From assembly GCA_029261595.1 (NCBI GenBank), contig JAJDAZ010000056.1:62001-126000 (forward strand): DNA of 64,000 bases. The letters run 5' to 3'. Shown piece after piece: positions 44,311-54,355 of this stretch. The stretch's first letter is position 1. Each line of letters starts with the position of its first letter. A program made the translations under genes and the position numbers. Origin of the DNA: Nitrospinaceae bacterium (GTDB lineage: Bacteria > Nitrospinota > Nitrospinia > Nitrospinales > VA-1). The notes under the pieces are model-generated. The model was not told the DNA's origin. It worked only from the letters and a program-made list of their open reading frames with translations, and made no database searches.

Positions 44311-45912
44311 ATGTCACACAAATTGCGGGTTCCGGTAATTTTGATCATCGCACTATTAATAATATTGGGTTCGGTTCCCAACTTGCGGGCGATAGAATCG
44401 GCACCCCCCTCCCCTTCCGCATCCAATGATCTGGTGCTCACATTGAGGGAGGTGGTCGAGAGAGCGTTGAATAATAATGTCTCTATTGCCGTTGAGGAGT
44501 TCAATTCAAAAATTCGGGAACAAGATATCACCGACCGGAAATCTGAATTCGATCCCACCATCAACCTTGAGCTTTCCACTATCGAAAAGACGAATCAGGT
44601 GTCCAGCGCGTTCGCTTCGCCCGATAAGGCTCAAAATAGAGATTATGACTGGGACCTGTCGCTCAATCAAAAGGTGATCACCGGCGGAGAATATGAAATC
44701 AATTTTAATAACAATAGAAACAAGACCAATTCCAATTTCGCCGGGTTGAACCCCAAGTACTCCTCGGAACTGCTTCTGTCCGCCAGCCAGCCCCTGCTCA
44801 AAAATTTCGGCATCGATAACAATAAGCGAAATATTTATATCGCCAATAATGACCTTGATATTTCGGACTTTGATTTTGAAAGCACGGTCATTGACACCAT
44901 CACCGATGTGCAAAACGTTTACTGGGAGCTTGTTTTCAGCATCGAGGACCTGAATGTAAAACAGAAGTCCCTGAAACGCGCGCAGGATCTGGAGGAAAGG
45001 GTTCGGGCTCAAGTGGAAGTTGGAACCGTCGCTCCTCTTGAGATTCTTCAGGCGCAGTCGGAAGTGGCTTCCCGCGAAGAATTGCTCCTTCAGGCTCAGG
45101 ATTTGATCCAGGACAACGAGGACAATTTAAAAAATTTACTGAACATCCAGTTTGATTCGACCGATGGCCTGAAAAAAGTGAGGCCGGCTGAAAAACCTAT
45201 GCTTCAACCGGAAAAAGAAATTGAGCTGAACGAAGCGATAATAACCGCGCTTAAAAAGCGTCCCGATTACCTGGCGCGCAAAACCAAACTGGCAAACGAC
45301 AATATTCAGGCAAAATACAATGAAAACCAGGTCTTTCCCACCCTGGATCTGTTTGGCAGTCTGGGCTTGAATGGAATCAGCGGGGATGCGGTCCCCATCA
45401 CGTCAGGAACTGTAACGGGGACCAGTCGTTTTGGAGGCGGTTATGACGACACGATTTCGAATTTGGGTTCCAGGGATTATTACCAGTGGGAAGTGGGTCT
45501 CAAGATGAGTTATCCCCTGGGGAACCGTTCCGCAAAAAGCAGGCTCACAGCATCCCGGCTTCAGGTTGCCCAGACCTTACTGGATATCAAGGATCTTGAA
45601 AAAAAGATCGTCGTTGAAGTGAGAGAAGCCGTTCGTCAAATCAAGACAGAGACCAAGCGGGTGCAAGCCTCACGTGTGGCGCGGAAACTGGCGGAAGAAA
45701 AATTAAATGCGGAAGAGAAAAAATTGGAAGTGGGCCTGTCCACCAGTTTCAATGTCCTGGAGTTCCAGGAAGATCTGGTAGAGGAGCAGACCAATGAAAT
45801 CCGGGCGCTCATCGACTACAGCAAATCAAGGATCAGGTTGAAACAGGTGATGGCCACGACGCTGGATGCGAATAACGTTAAAATGTCTACCGATATTGAT
45901 ACCGATTCATGA
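44311..45912 (+). CDS. TolC-family outer-membrane efflux channel
   Basis: An outer-membrane channel for tripartite exporters. From the preferred ATG (MSHKLRVPV; AAGGA upstream) the protein has 533 residues with a signal peptide ending near LRAIES. Two OEP repeats are seen: LTLREVVERALNNNVSIAVEE and LNEAIITALKKRPDYLARK, each leading into long coiled-coil helices (for example VEVREAVRQIKTETKRVQASRVARKLAEEKLNAE) and the SLSTSFNVLEFQEDL motif. It is the first gene of tolC-macA-tamA-tamB-macB-macB, with the next ATG inside its stop. Confidence 0.92.
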   Translation: MSHKLRVPVILIIALLIILGSVPNLRAIESAPPSPSASNDLVLTLREVVERALNNNVSIAVEEFNSKIREQDITDRKSEFDPTINLELSTIEKTNQVSSAFASPDKAQNRDYDWDLSLNQKVITGGEYEINFNNNRNKTNSNFAGLNPKYSSELLLSASQPLLKNFGIDNNKRNIYIANNDLDISDFDFESTVIDTITDVQNVYWELVFSIEDLNVKQKSLKRAQDLEERVRAQVEVGTVAPLEILQAQSEVASREELLLQAQDLIQDNEDNLKNLLNIQFDSTDGLKKVRPAEKPMLQPEKEIELNEAIITALKKRPDYLARKTKLANDNIQAKYNENQVFPTLDLFGSLGLNGISGDAVPITSGTVTGTSRFGGGYDDTISNLGSRDYYQWEVGLKMSYPLGNRSAKSRLTASRLQVAQTLLDIKDLEKKIVVEVREAVRQIKTETKRVQASRVARKLAEEKLNAEEKKLEVGLSTSFNVLEFQEDLVEEQTNEIRALIDYSKSRIRLKQVMATTLDANNVKMSTDIDTDS

Positions 45913-47240
45913 AAAAACCCCTCATTTTCGTTGGGATCTCCACTCTTCTAATTCTCGCGTATCTCGTATCGTCCAACCAAAAAAATAATGAGACGGACCC
46001 CATTGCAGAATTTAAAAGCACGGAAGTTCTGCGTGGCGATTTAACGGTAAAAATTTCTGCGACTGGAATCGTTGAGCCAAATTTTAAAGTGGAAGTGAAA
46101 TCCAAAGCCAGTGGTGAAGTTTTAAAGTTTCCGTTTGATGAAGGCGACCGGGTGAAAAAAGGCACGCTTTTGCTTCAACTGGATGAATCGGACGAAAAAA
46201 GAAATGTTGCCAAAGCAAACGCCGAAAAATCCAGCAGCATGGCTAAAATGATGAAAGCCAAAACCGCCCTGCTATTGCAGGAAACAAAATATGAAACGGA
46301 CCTTCAAAAGGCCAGGTCTTCCGTGGAGTCGGCACAGGCCAGCCTGGAAGAATCAGAAGACCAGCTGAGCCGGCAGAAAGATCTGTTCGAGAAAAAATTT
46401 GCCGCCCGGGAGACCCTGGACAGAGCCAAAACCGCGTATAGGGTGAACAAAGAAAACCTGGTTCAGTCAAAGGCCCAGGTCCAGGTGGTCATCGATTCCG
46501 TCCACGATATCACCATGAAAAAAAATGAAATCGAATTGGCAAAAGCGGAAGTGGAGAGGGCGAATATCGCTCTGGACGAGGCTCAGGAACGGTTGGATGA
46601 AACTGAAATCTTTGCTCCCATAACGGGGGTGATTATTGAAAAATTGATTGAGGAAGGCCAGATCATCGCTTCGGGTATTTCAAATGTCAGTGGCGGAACG
46701 GCCCTGATGACTCTTGCCGATATGTCCCGTTTGTTTATCATCGCCGATGTGGACGAGACGGACATCGGCTCTGTCCAATTGGACCAGACGGTTACGATCA
46801 CAGCAGATGCTTTTCCGAGTAAGACCTTTCAGGGGAAAGTTCGGCGCATCGCCCCCCAGGGGAAAGTTGAAAACAGTATCACCATTTTTAAAGTGAAAAT
46901 CGAAGTTCATGGGGCTGGAAGAAATATTTTAAAACCCATGATGTCCTCCAATATCGAAATCGTGACCGCCTCGGCAAAAGACACGCTTTATGTTTCCAGG
47001 GGCGCCATGAGAAAGAATGACACAGGTTTTTATGTGGTGATACTGGAGAGCGGCAAACCCATTAAAATTCCGGTTGAAATTGGAATAGAAAACCCTATCC
47101 ACACCCAGATCCTTGCAGGATTGGAGGAAGGCCAGAAAGTCATTTTGGGCGACTGGGAAAAACTGCTGGCGGAAGCGGGGAAAAAGAATGAAAAAAGCTC
47201 CGCAGTGAAGAAAATTCTCTGGATGATCCGGTCAAAATAG
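45909..47240 (+). CDS. MacA/HlyD-type periplasmic adaptor
   Basis: Bridges an inner-membrane transporter and TolC. The 443-residue protein has a single N-terminal anchor (PLIFVGISTLLILAYLVSS), a biotinyl-lipoyl half-motif (SGEVLKFPFDEGDRVKKGTLLLQLD), a long alpha-helical hairpin (about 90-220), the second lipoyl half (FAPITGVIIEKLIEEGQII) and a beta-barrel domain with membrane-proximal strands. It overlaps the tolC stop in ATGA. The probable partner ATPase/permease pair comes after the tamAB genes in the same strand. Confidence 0.9.
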   Translation: MKKPLIFVGISTLLILAYLVSSNQKNNETDPIAEFKSTEVLRGDLTVKISATGIVEPNFKVEVKSKASGEVLKFPFDEGDRVKKGTLLLQLDESDEKRNVAKANAEKSSSMAKMMKAKTALLLQETKYETDLQKARSSVESAQASLEESEDQLSRQKDLFEKKFAARETLDRAKTAYRVNKENLVQSKAQVQVVIDSVHDITMKKNEIELAKAEVERANIALDEAQERLDETEIFAPITGVIIEKLIEEGQIIASGISNVSGGTALMTLADMSRLFIIADVDETDIGSVQLDQTVTITADAFPSKTFQGKVRRIAPQGKVENSITIFKVKIEVHGAGRNILKPMMSSNIEIVTASAKDTLYVSRGAMRKNDTGFYVVILESGKPIKIPVEIGIENPIHTQILAGLEEGQKVILGDWEKLLAEAGKKNEKSSAVKKILWMIRSK

Positions 47241-47295
47241 TAATAGGCTGGGTTGAGGTGGTTATAAATGTTATTAACTATCAGAGCATGCAGAT

Positions 47296-49158
47296 TTGAA
47301 ATTTTTGATACGAAATTTTATTCGCTTTCCGTTTCCTTGTTTTTTGGCCTGGATGATTCTTCTGGGATGTTTGCTCCCCTCCCCCGCCTTCAGCCAGGAA
47401 TTTTCCTATGAAGTCAATGTCGAGGGGGTCGACAATGATGATGAATTTGTCAACACCCTCAAAGCTTCCTCCAACCTGGTGCAATTGGAAGAAAAACCCC
47501 TCTCGAATCCCTCCGTACTGATTCACCGGGGCCGCTCTGATGAAGAACGTTTGGTGAACGTTTTAAAATCATTTGGGTACTATTCAGGGAGCATACGCAT
47601 AGAAATTGATGGACGATCCATTAAGAATGTACTTCCCAGCCAGATTGCAAAAAAAGAATCTTCCAAAGTCGTAATTATCGTTTCTGCCGGAACGCTTTAC
47701 CGCTTCGACAAAATTCAACTCACCGGGACGGACCAACCTGGATTGGAAAAATTGTCACCTGCCATAAAACCGGGAGAACCGGCACAAGGGCAATCGGTGC
47801 TCGATGCCGAGAGTGAATTGATCGCCCGGACCAAACGCGCCGGTTATCCTTATGGAAAAATGGGGAAACGCAGGCTCATACTCAATCGTAAAACACACAC
47901 GATGGATGTTTTCCTGACATTGATTCCCGGACCCGCCGTCCTGTTGGGGGACCTATCCATTGAGGGTTTGGAGGAGGTCAAAGAGGATTTTATTTACAAT
48001 CGAATGCAATGGCAAATGGGGGATAAATATGACCCGGCCATTCTGGAAGGTTTTCGCTCGGACCTTTCAGGCCTCAATCTTTTTTCCTCCATCAAGGTCG
48101 GCATTCCCGAACAAACAGAAACCGGAGAGAACCATGAATCGCACACCCTTCCTGTCAAACTCAAAGTCGAGGAAAGAAAATTTCGATTTTTTGGTTTCGG
48201 AGGCGACTATTCCACCACGGAAGGGATAGGCTTGAATGCCTTCTGGGGCCACCGCAATTTTTTCGGTCGCGGCGAAAAGCTGAAAGTGACCGGTCGGCTG
48301 GCCCGCATCGGGGAAAACGAAATCAGCAATATCGATCAAAAAATTGGCCTTGATTTTCAGAAACCCGATTTTCTGTCCCGAAAGCAGAATCTGTTGTTCA
48401 ATGCGGAACTGGTCAATGAAAATCCCGATGCGTTCGAACGTCAGGCCATTTCGGGCTCTCTGGGGATAAGCCGGCCTTTAACCAGGACATTATCATTCAC
48501 CGCAGGTGTCACCGGGGAATACTCCTCCATTGAAGATACTGACGGCACGGAAGAATTCACCTTGTTTGGATTTCCCGTTTCATTGAAACATGACACGACC
48601 AAGGATTTACTGGACCCAAAAAATGGGTTCAGGAATGAATTCAACGTCACCCCCTACTACACGGCGGTCGGGCCGGGGGAGAATTTTACCCGGCTGAAAC
48701 TTGGAAGTCGCGGTTATTACAAAGTCACGGAAGACGGTTCGGTGGTGTTAGCGGGAAGGGTGTTGCTTGGAAGTATCGTCGGGTCCTCGACCGAGGATAT
48801 TCCTGCGGACAAACGCTATTTTTCAGGAGGCGGCGGATCGGTGCGTGGTTACGCCTTCCAGAACGTCGGACCACTGGACAGCAGTGATGACCCGGTGGGG
48901 GGAAGGAGCGTGATCGAGGTCGGCGCGGAGATTCGCATCCGATATAAAGATTTTGGTCTGGTCCCCTTTATCGATGGGGGCAATGTCTATGATAATGAAG
49001 TGCCAAAATTCGATGAGGAACTGCAATGGGGGGCCGGCCTGGGCGTCCGATACTACACCGCGTTTGGTCCTTTAAGGTTGGATTTGGCCGTCCCGCTCAA
49101 CCGCCGCGACAATGATGATCCTCTGGCTTTTTATATCAGCATCGGTCAGGCGTTTTAA
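47296..49158 (+). CDS. tamA: TamA-like Omp85 outer-membrane assembly protein
   Basis: An Omp85-family barrel protein of 620 residues: signal peptide (cleavage near PAFSQ), about three POTRA domains (30-290, including VLKSFGYYSGSIRIEIDGR and KRAGYPYGKM) and a C-terminal 16-strand barrel with FRFFGFGGDYSTTEGIGLNAFWGHRNFFGRGE and GGGGSVRGYAFQNVGP (the VRGY/F loop). It ends in Phe, as outer-membrane barrels do. Its position next to tamB gives the TamA assignment; TamA and TamB help place certain proteins or lipids in the outer membrane. The TTG start has a weak ribosome site. Confidence 0.9.
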   Translation: MKFLIRNFIRFPFPCFLAWMILLGCLLPSPAFSQEFSYEVNVEGVDNDDEFVNTLKASSNLVQLEEKPLSNPSVLIHRGRSDEERLVNVLKSFGYYSGSIRIEIDGRSIKNVLPSQIAKKESSKVVIIVSAGTLYRFDKIQLTGTDQPGLEKLSPAIKPGEPAQGQSVLDAESELIARTKRAGYPYGKMGKRRLILNRKTHTMDVFLTLIPGPAVLLGDLSIEGLEEVKEDFIYNRMQWQMGDKYDPAILEGFRSDLSGLNLFSSIKVGIPEQTETGENHESHTLPVKLKVEERKFRFFGFGGDYSTTEGIGLNAFWGHRNFFGRGEKLKVTGRLARIGENEISNIDQKIGLDFQKPDFLSRKQNLLFNAELVNENPDAFERQAISGSLGISRPLTRTLSFTAGVTGEYSSIEDTDGTEEFTLFGFPVSLKHDTTKDLLDPKNGFRNEFNVTPYYTAVGPGENFTRLKLGSRGYYKVTEDGSVVLAGRVLLGSIVGSSTEDIPADKRYFSGGGGSVRGYAFQNVGPLDSSDDPVGGRSVIEVGAEIRIRYKDFGLVPFIDGGNVYDNEVPKFDEELQWGAGLGVRYYTAFGPLRLDLAVPLNRRDNDDPLAFYISIGQAF

Positions 49159-49167
49159 GGAAATGAA

Positions 49168-52100
49168 ATGAAGCGTATTCTTAAAATCATTGCGATAGCC
49201 GCCGGGCTTTTTCTTTTCCTGGCTGTGTATGCCGTCTGGAGTGGTTTTGAAATTTTACAAACCCCTTCAGGGAAAGAGCAACTGGTCCGGTTAATAGAAA
49301 GCGGGTCGGAAAGCGCAGACCAAAAACTGAAAATAGGATCTCTGGAGGGCCAGTTTCCCTCATCGCTCACTTTGACAGATATCCTGGTTTCCGACTCCCA
49401 GGGGCTTTGGCTCAAAATCGACCGATTGGAAACCCGCTGGAATCCCTGGGATCTGCTGAATGGCCGGATCAAAATCCGCGAAATTTCTTTTCAAACGATT
49501 GACCTGTTGCGTAAGCCTTTGACGGAGAGATCACCCCAGGAAGAGCCTCCTCAGGAAAAAAGTGGTGGGTTTCCATTATTGCCCGTTACGGTGGAAGTCG
49601 ATCATCTGGGGGCGCAAAAAATTCACCTTGCGGACAAGGTTCTGGGAGAGGACATCGAACTTTCGTTTGAAAGCCGGATGGCCTATTTGGGCCTTTCAAA
49701 AGGATTGTCGCTGGTTCTTGATGCCCATCGAATCGACCAGACTCCTGGCTCGGTCCGCTTGGAGGCTTCTTTCATTCCGCCGAGTAAAAAGCTGGCGCTG
49801 AATCTCAATGCAGAGGAACCCGCAGGCGGCGTCCTGGTTCGTTTGCTTAAAATACCCGAACTTCCAGAGATGTCAGCCAGTATCAAAGGGGAAGGCAGTC
49901 TGGAGAACTGGGTCAGCCAGTTTGATTTTCATGCCGGAAAATCAGTCAACATGGATGGAACTGCCCAAATCAGGATGGCAGCCGATGAAAAGTACAGCCT
50001 GGAATTATTGATGAGTGGAGATTTTGCTCCCCTGGTTGATCCGGCATATCGGGAATTATTAAACGATGCGGTGATTTTAAGTACCAGGCTTAATTTCGAC
50101 TCGACCAAGGTAATAAATATTGAAACTTTTGATATCGCCAATTCAGCGTTTCATTTTGATATTCATGGCGATGTCCATATGCAGGATGAAACAATAGATC
50201 TTGAATACAGCCTGACGCCCGGAAAATATCAACTTTTCCAATCCCTGGTTCCCGGTCTGGGCTGGAAGTCAATGAAAGTTTCCGGAGCGATCGAAGGTTT
50301 GATGGATAAGCCGGAAATTGGTTTGACCCTTGAAGCCGATTCCATTTTCCAGGATGAGTTCTTCATTCCGTCGGTATACACAAATATAAAAATTTCCCCG
50401 GACCGGCCTTTCGATAAAAAGGGAGTGAAGCTTAATGTCAATTCCAACGGCTTTGTTTTACAACCGAAAGGGCCCGACCCGGTCATTCAACAACTCATCC
50501 CTGATAAATTGCAATGGAAGCTTATGGCGGCGGTCCACCTGGAACAGGAGCAAATCGATCTGAAAGAATTTGAAACTTCCATAGAAAATTTAACGGTGGC
50601 TTTAAAGGGTCAACTCAATCAGTGGGGAAAGCAGACCAACATCAAGGTGGATATTTTTTCCCAGGATATTTCAGGATTTTCAGAAATTGCCAAAACGAAA
50701 ATGGCGGGAAATTTTAATGTGGGGCTGGAAATTGTCGCGCAGGAGTTTGGTCAAACGGTGCAGGCCAAAATTTCCTCGGTGGTTAAGAATCTTGAAACGG
50801 AGTTCCCTGAGGTCCAGGCGATTATTGGCGATCAGGTCATTCTGACAGGAGAGGTTCTCAGGCAACCCTCCGGTTTGATAAAGGCCGAGGAAATTAAATT
50901 CAGCGGAGCGCAGGTTTCAGGAGTCATCAATGCCATTGTAACTACGGATAAAAAGTTGGACTCCGATTGGTATATCCATTTTCCCCGGCTGGCTGAATTA
51001 TCCGAAATTGCCAATAAAAACCTGTCCGGTCAATTGGACATTTGGGGAAAAGCCAACGGAAATCTGAACGACCCTGCGGTGGCCACCAAAATTGAAAGCA
51101 AGCACCTGATAATTGACGGTCTTCGGGTCGAGGAGGCCCGGCTAGATTTGACCGTGAGGAATTTGTTGAAAAACCCTTCAGGAAATCTGGCGACCAAAGT
51201 AAGGCTTAACGATCTGGAAGCGTCCACGTCAACTGATTTTGTCATGCAGGCGGACGATCGCCTGGCCTTTAAAAAAATTAAGATTCTCGGCCTGGGTTCT
51301 GAAATACTCGGCGATTTGGTGGTGAATTTAAAACCCCTGTCTTTGAGCGGAGTTTTGAAGGGACAGATTCATGATTACGCATCCATCAACGCTCTTCTTT
51401 CTCATCAGCTTTCGGGCGATTCCCGGTTTGAAGTCAAATTTTTAGAAGATTCGGGACAGACCGTAAACTTTTCCACACAGGTTAAAGAATTTACTTTAGC
51501 GGGCGAATCTCCCCTGTCGGTGGAAACGCTTCAATTGGCCGGAGTGGTGACCCATGCCTTGACGGAACCAAAAATTACAAGCCAGCTCAATATCTCTGGA
51601 GCGAGCCACCACGATGCCACTTTGGAGAATCTGGTGATGACGATCGAGGGGTCCCTTCAGGAAACCAGGTTTAATCTCAGCGCCAGGGCAACTCCCAATG
51701 AAGGGCCTACAGGAAAACTCGCGACTGCCGGAATATTGACCCTGGGGGAAGGCACCACCCAATTGGCAATGAATGCCCTCTCCGGAGCCGTGGGTGACAT
51801 TTTTTTTAAATTGACAGAGCCTGCTCTCTTAAAAATTTCCGGTTCCGATGTCGAATTGGAAAAACTCGTATTGAACATAAATGACGGTTTGATTACCTCG
51901 GGATTCAAAAAGAATCTGGCTGGAATGTTTGCAGATGTCTCGGTGGAAAAGTTTCCTCTGGATCTGGTGAATCAGGTTCAACCCGGATTGGGAATGGGCG
52001 GCATTTTAAATGGAAAAGCGGTTTTCTCCGCGAATAAGGATGACCCGAAAGGAAATCTTAATTTTACGGTGAATGACCTGACGGTTGCTGAAGTCAGCAA

Positions 52101-53565
52101 AAAAGGTTTGTCCCCGGCCTCTGCAAATTTGGATGGGGCATGGGACGGGAATCTGGCAAATATCAACTTTCTATTGACCCAACCTTCTGTGGGGGATTTT
52201 AAAGTAAACGGTGAACTGCCGCTCGTCATGGATCAGCAAACCGCAGAAATCAAGGTTCCGGCCAAAGCCCCCTTAAAAGCCACCGCAGAAGGGAAGGTGG
52301 ATCTGGATATCTTAAACAATATGCTGATGGCCTCGGGAAACCAGGTCCAGGGAAAACTGGATCTAAATGTTCAGGTGGGAGGGGATCTGGAGCAACCCGA
52401 ACTGGCGGGACATTTGAATATGCAGGACGGCAAGTTTGAAAATTTGAAACTGGGCACCACCTTGAACGCCATCGAATTGAAATCAACATTCGATCAAAAC
52501 CATATCAAAATCGTTCGACTGGTTGCCAATACGCCAAAAGACGGGACGCTTTCAGCCACTGGAACCGTTTCTAAAACCACAGAAAATAATTTTGAAGCGG
52601 ACTTAAAGTTAAACACCCAATCGGCCCAACTTGTGGCGATCGATGTGGTCACAGCTCAAATATCGAGTGACCTGCAACTGAAGGGTCCGTTGGATTCGGC
52701 CTTTCTGAAGGGGGTGATTGAAATTGACCGGGCGAATATCTATGTGCCCAATACCCTGCCGCCCAGTGTGGTTGTCCTGGATGTGGAGGAGGCCGATGAA
52801 ACAAAGGCAAAAGGGGACATCAAAATTGAACCTGCCGAAAAAGAAGAAAAGGCCTTTGAACTCGGTCTCGATTTAAAAATAAAAGCGCCGGGTGAAATTT
52901 TTGTTCGGGGGCGCGGCCTGGATGCAGAATTGGAAGGTGACCTTCAGGTCACCGGGTCCTCGAACAGTCCCAGTGTGGATGGATCGTTTAAAATGCGGCG
53001 CGGGACATTGGAAATATTGAGCCGCAAAGTGAAATTCAAACAGGGGGTGGTGGGTTTTGACGGGGTGCCCGATAGAGAGCCGGATCTCGATTTTAAAGCC
53101 GAAATCCCAACCAAGAAAATCACCATTCTGGTAGACGTGCTGGGCGCCGTGTCCAATCCTAAAATCAAATTGAGCTCCAGTCCGGAAATGCCGCAGGACG
53201 AAATTCTTGCCAACTTATTATTCGATAAAAGCGCCGGCGCCATGACCCCTCTGGAAGCTGTGCAACTGGCGAATTCTGCCGCGCAACTGGCCGGGCTCGG
53301 CGGCGAGGGCCCCGGTTTCATGGACAAAGTCCGAGGTTCCCTGGGGTTGGACACGTTGAAATTATCCGGCGAAGACGCGGGGCCAGGGGTAGAAGCAGGC
53401 AGTTATGTTGCCGATGGCGTTTATGTCGGGGTGAAGCAGGATCTGCTGAATAATTCCAGTTCGGCGGTCATCGAGTATGAAGTCACCCCCAACGTCACCG
53501 TAGAAAGCGATATCGGCGCGGAATCGCAGTCCCGGGTGGGAGTCAAAATGGAATGGGATTATTAA
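49168..53565 (+). CDS. tamB: TamB-like (DUF490) inter-membrane bridge protein
   Basis: A 1465-residue protein with an N-terminal membrane anchor (about 7-25), a long series of amphipathic beta segments (30-1300) typical of AsmA/TamB 'groove' proteins, and the C-terminal DUF490 domain (about 1200-1465, including LDADLEGDLQVTGSSNSP-like strands and the final DEILANLLFDKSAG and YEVTPNVTVESDIG). TamB spans the periplasm and connects to TamA, possibly carrying phospholipids. AAGGA lies 7 nt upstream of the ATG. It follows tamA by 9 bp. Length is near the family's 1250-1500. Confidence 0.93.
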   Translation: MKRILKIIAIAAGLFLFLAVYAVWSGFEILQTPSGKEQLVRLIESGSESADQKLKIGSLEGQFPSSLTLTDILVSDSQGLWLKIDRLETRWNPWDLLNGRIKIREISFQTIDLLRKPLTERSPQEEPPQEKSGGFPLLPVTVEVDHLGAQKIHLADKVLGEDIELSFESRMAYLGLSKGLSLVLDAHRIDQTPGSVRLEASFIPPSKKLALNLNAEEPAGGVLVRLLKIPELPEMSASIKGEGSLENWVSQFDFHAGKSVNMDGTAQIRMAADEKYSLELLMSGDFAPLVDPAYRELLNDAVILSTRLNFDSTKVINIETFDIANSAFHFDIHGDVHMQDETIDLEYSLTPGKYQLFQSLVPGLGWKSMKVSGAIEGLMDKPEIGLTLEADSIFQDEFFIPSVYTNIKISPDRPFDKKGVKLNVNSNGFVLQPKGPDPVIQQLIPDKLQWKLMAAVHLEQEQIDLKEFETSIENLTVALKGQLNQWGKQTNIKVDIFSQDISGFSEIAKTKMAGNFNVGLEIVAQEFGQTVQAKISSVVKNLETEFPEVQAIIGDQVILTGEVLRQPSGLIKAEEIKFSGAQVSGVINAIVTTDKKLDSDWYIHFPRLAELSEIANKNLSGQLDIWGKANGNLNDPAVATKIESKHLIIDGLRVEEARLDLTVRNLLKNPSGNLATKVRLNDLEASTSTDFVMQADDRLAFKKIKILGLGSEILGDLVVNLKPLSLSGVLKGQIHDYASINALLSHQLSGDSRFEVKFLEDSGQTVNFSTQVKEFTLAGESPLSVETLQLAGVVTHALTEPKITSQLNISGASHHDATLENLVMTIEGSLQETRFNLSARATPNEGPTGKLATAGILTLGEGTTQLAMNALSGAVGDIFFKLTEPALLKISGSDVELEKLVLNINDGLITSGFKKNLAGMFADVSVEKFPLDLVNQVQPGLGMGGILNGKAVFSANKDDPKGNLNFTVNDLTVAEVSKKGLSPASANLDGAWDGNLANINFLLTQPSVGDFKVNGELPLVMDQQTAEIKVPAKAPLKATAEGKVDLDILNNMLMASGNQVQGKLDLNVQVGGDLEQPELAGHLNMQDGKFENLKLGTTLNAIELKSTFDQNHIKIVRLVANTPKDGTLSATGTVSKTTENNFEADLKLNTQSAQLVAIDVVTAQISSDLQLKGPLDSAFLKGVIEIDRANIYVPNTLPPSVVVLDVEEADETKAKGDIKIEPAEKEEKAFELGLDLKIKAPGEIFVRGRGLDAELEGDLQVTGSSNSPSVDGSFKMRRGTLEILSRKVKFKQGVVGFDGVPDREPDLDFKAEIPTKKITILVDVLGAVSNPKIKLSSSPEMPQDEILANLLFDKSAGAMTPLEAVQLANSAAQLAGLGGEGPGFMDKVRGSLGLDTLKLSGEDAGPGVEAGSYVADGVYVGVKQDLLNNSSSAVIEYEVTPNVTVESDIGAESQSRVGVKMEWDY

Positions 53566-53671
53566 GATTTCATCAAATGGCCAAAAATTGTTTCTCCTTG
53601 CCTCCTGGCCTGCCTCACTGAGATAATCAACCAACGCCAAATATCAATCCTTTCTGGGTAATGGTTCACTG

Positions 53672-54355
53672 GTGATCGACGTATTGAACTTATGCAAGAC
53701 CTATCAATTGGGCAACGTGGAGGTGTCGGCTTTAAAAAATGCCACGTTCTCGTTTGCGCGTGGAGATTTTGTTGCCATCATGGGGCCGTCCGGGAGTGGA
53801 AAATCCACTTTGATGAATCTTCTGGGATGTCTTGATCTTCCCACTTCAGGGACGTATCGGCTGGAAGGCCATGACATTCAGGATCTGAAGCCAGATCAAC
53901 TGGCGGTCGTTCGAAACAAGCGGATTGGTTTCGTGTTTCAGAATTTCAATCTTTTGCCCAGGGCATCGGCTTTGGAAAATATCGAACTCCCCCTTTTATA
54001 CGGGAGAGTGCCTGACGCCTCCAGGAAAGCAATGTCAGCTCTGGACCGTGTGGGTCTGGCAGAACGCGCCCGGCACAATCCGGCGGAGCTTTCCGGGGGA
54101 GAAAGACAACGGGTGGCCATCGCCCGCGCTATTGTGAACCAACCTTCCCTCATCCTGGCCGATGAACCCACCGGCAACCTGGATTCCAAGACGGGAGAGG
54201 AGATCATGAATATATTCACCCAGTTGAATCGGGACGGGGTGATGGTCCTGTTGGTCACGCATGAAAAAGAAATCGCTCAATACGCCCGCCACATATTGTT
54301 GATGCGCGATGGAAGAATCATTAAAAATGCGGTGATCGCGGAGATGACTTCCTGA
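53672..54355 (+). CDS. MacB-type ABC transporter ATPase
   Basis: A 227-residue ATP-binding subunit of the LolD/MacB family: Walker [11 protein letters not shown]-loop [22 protein letters not shown], signature [14 protein letters not shown], Walker [14 protein letters not shown], and the H-loop THE. The motif [10 protein letters not shown] is typical of MacB/LolD. The start is GTG. It ends with an overlap of the next gene's ATG, so both are made together. With the TolC and MacA genes upstream it would form a MacAB-TolC-like exporter. Confidence 0.95.
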   Translation: MIDVLNLCKTYQLGNVEVSALKNATFSFARGDFVAIMGPSGSGKSTLMNLLGCLDLPTSGTYRLEGHDIQDLKPDQLAVVRNKRIGFVFQNFNLLPRASALENIELPLLYGRVPDASRKAMSALDRVGLAERARHNPAELSGGERQRVAIARAIVNQPSLILADEPTGNLDSKTGEEIMNIFTQLNRDGVMVLLVTHEKEIAQYARHILLMRDGRIIKNAVIAEMTS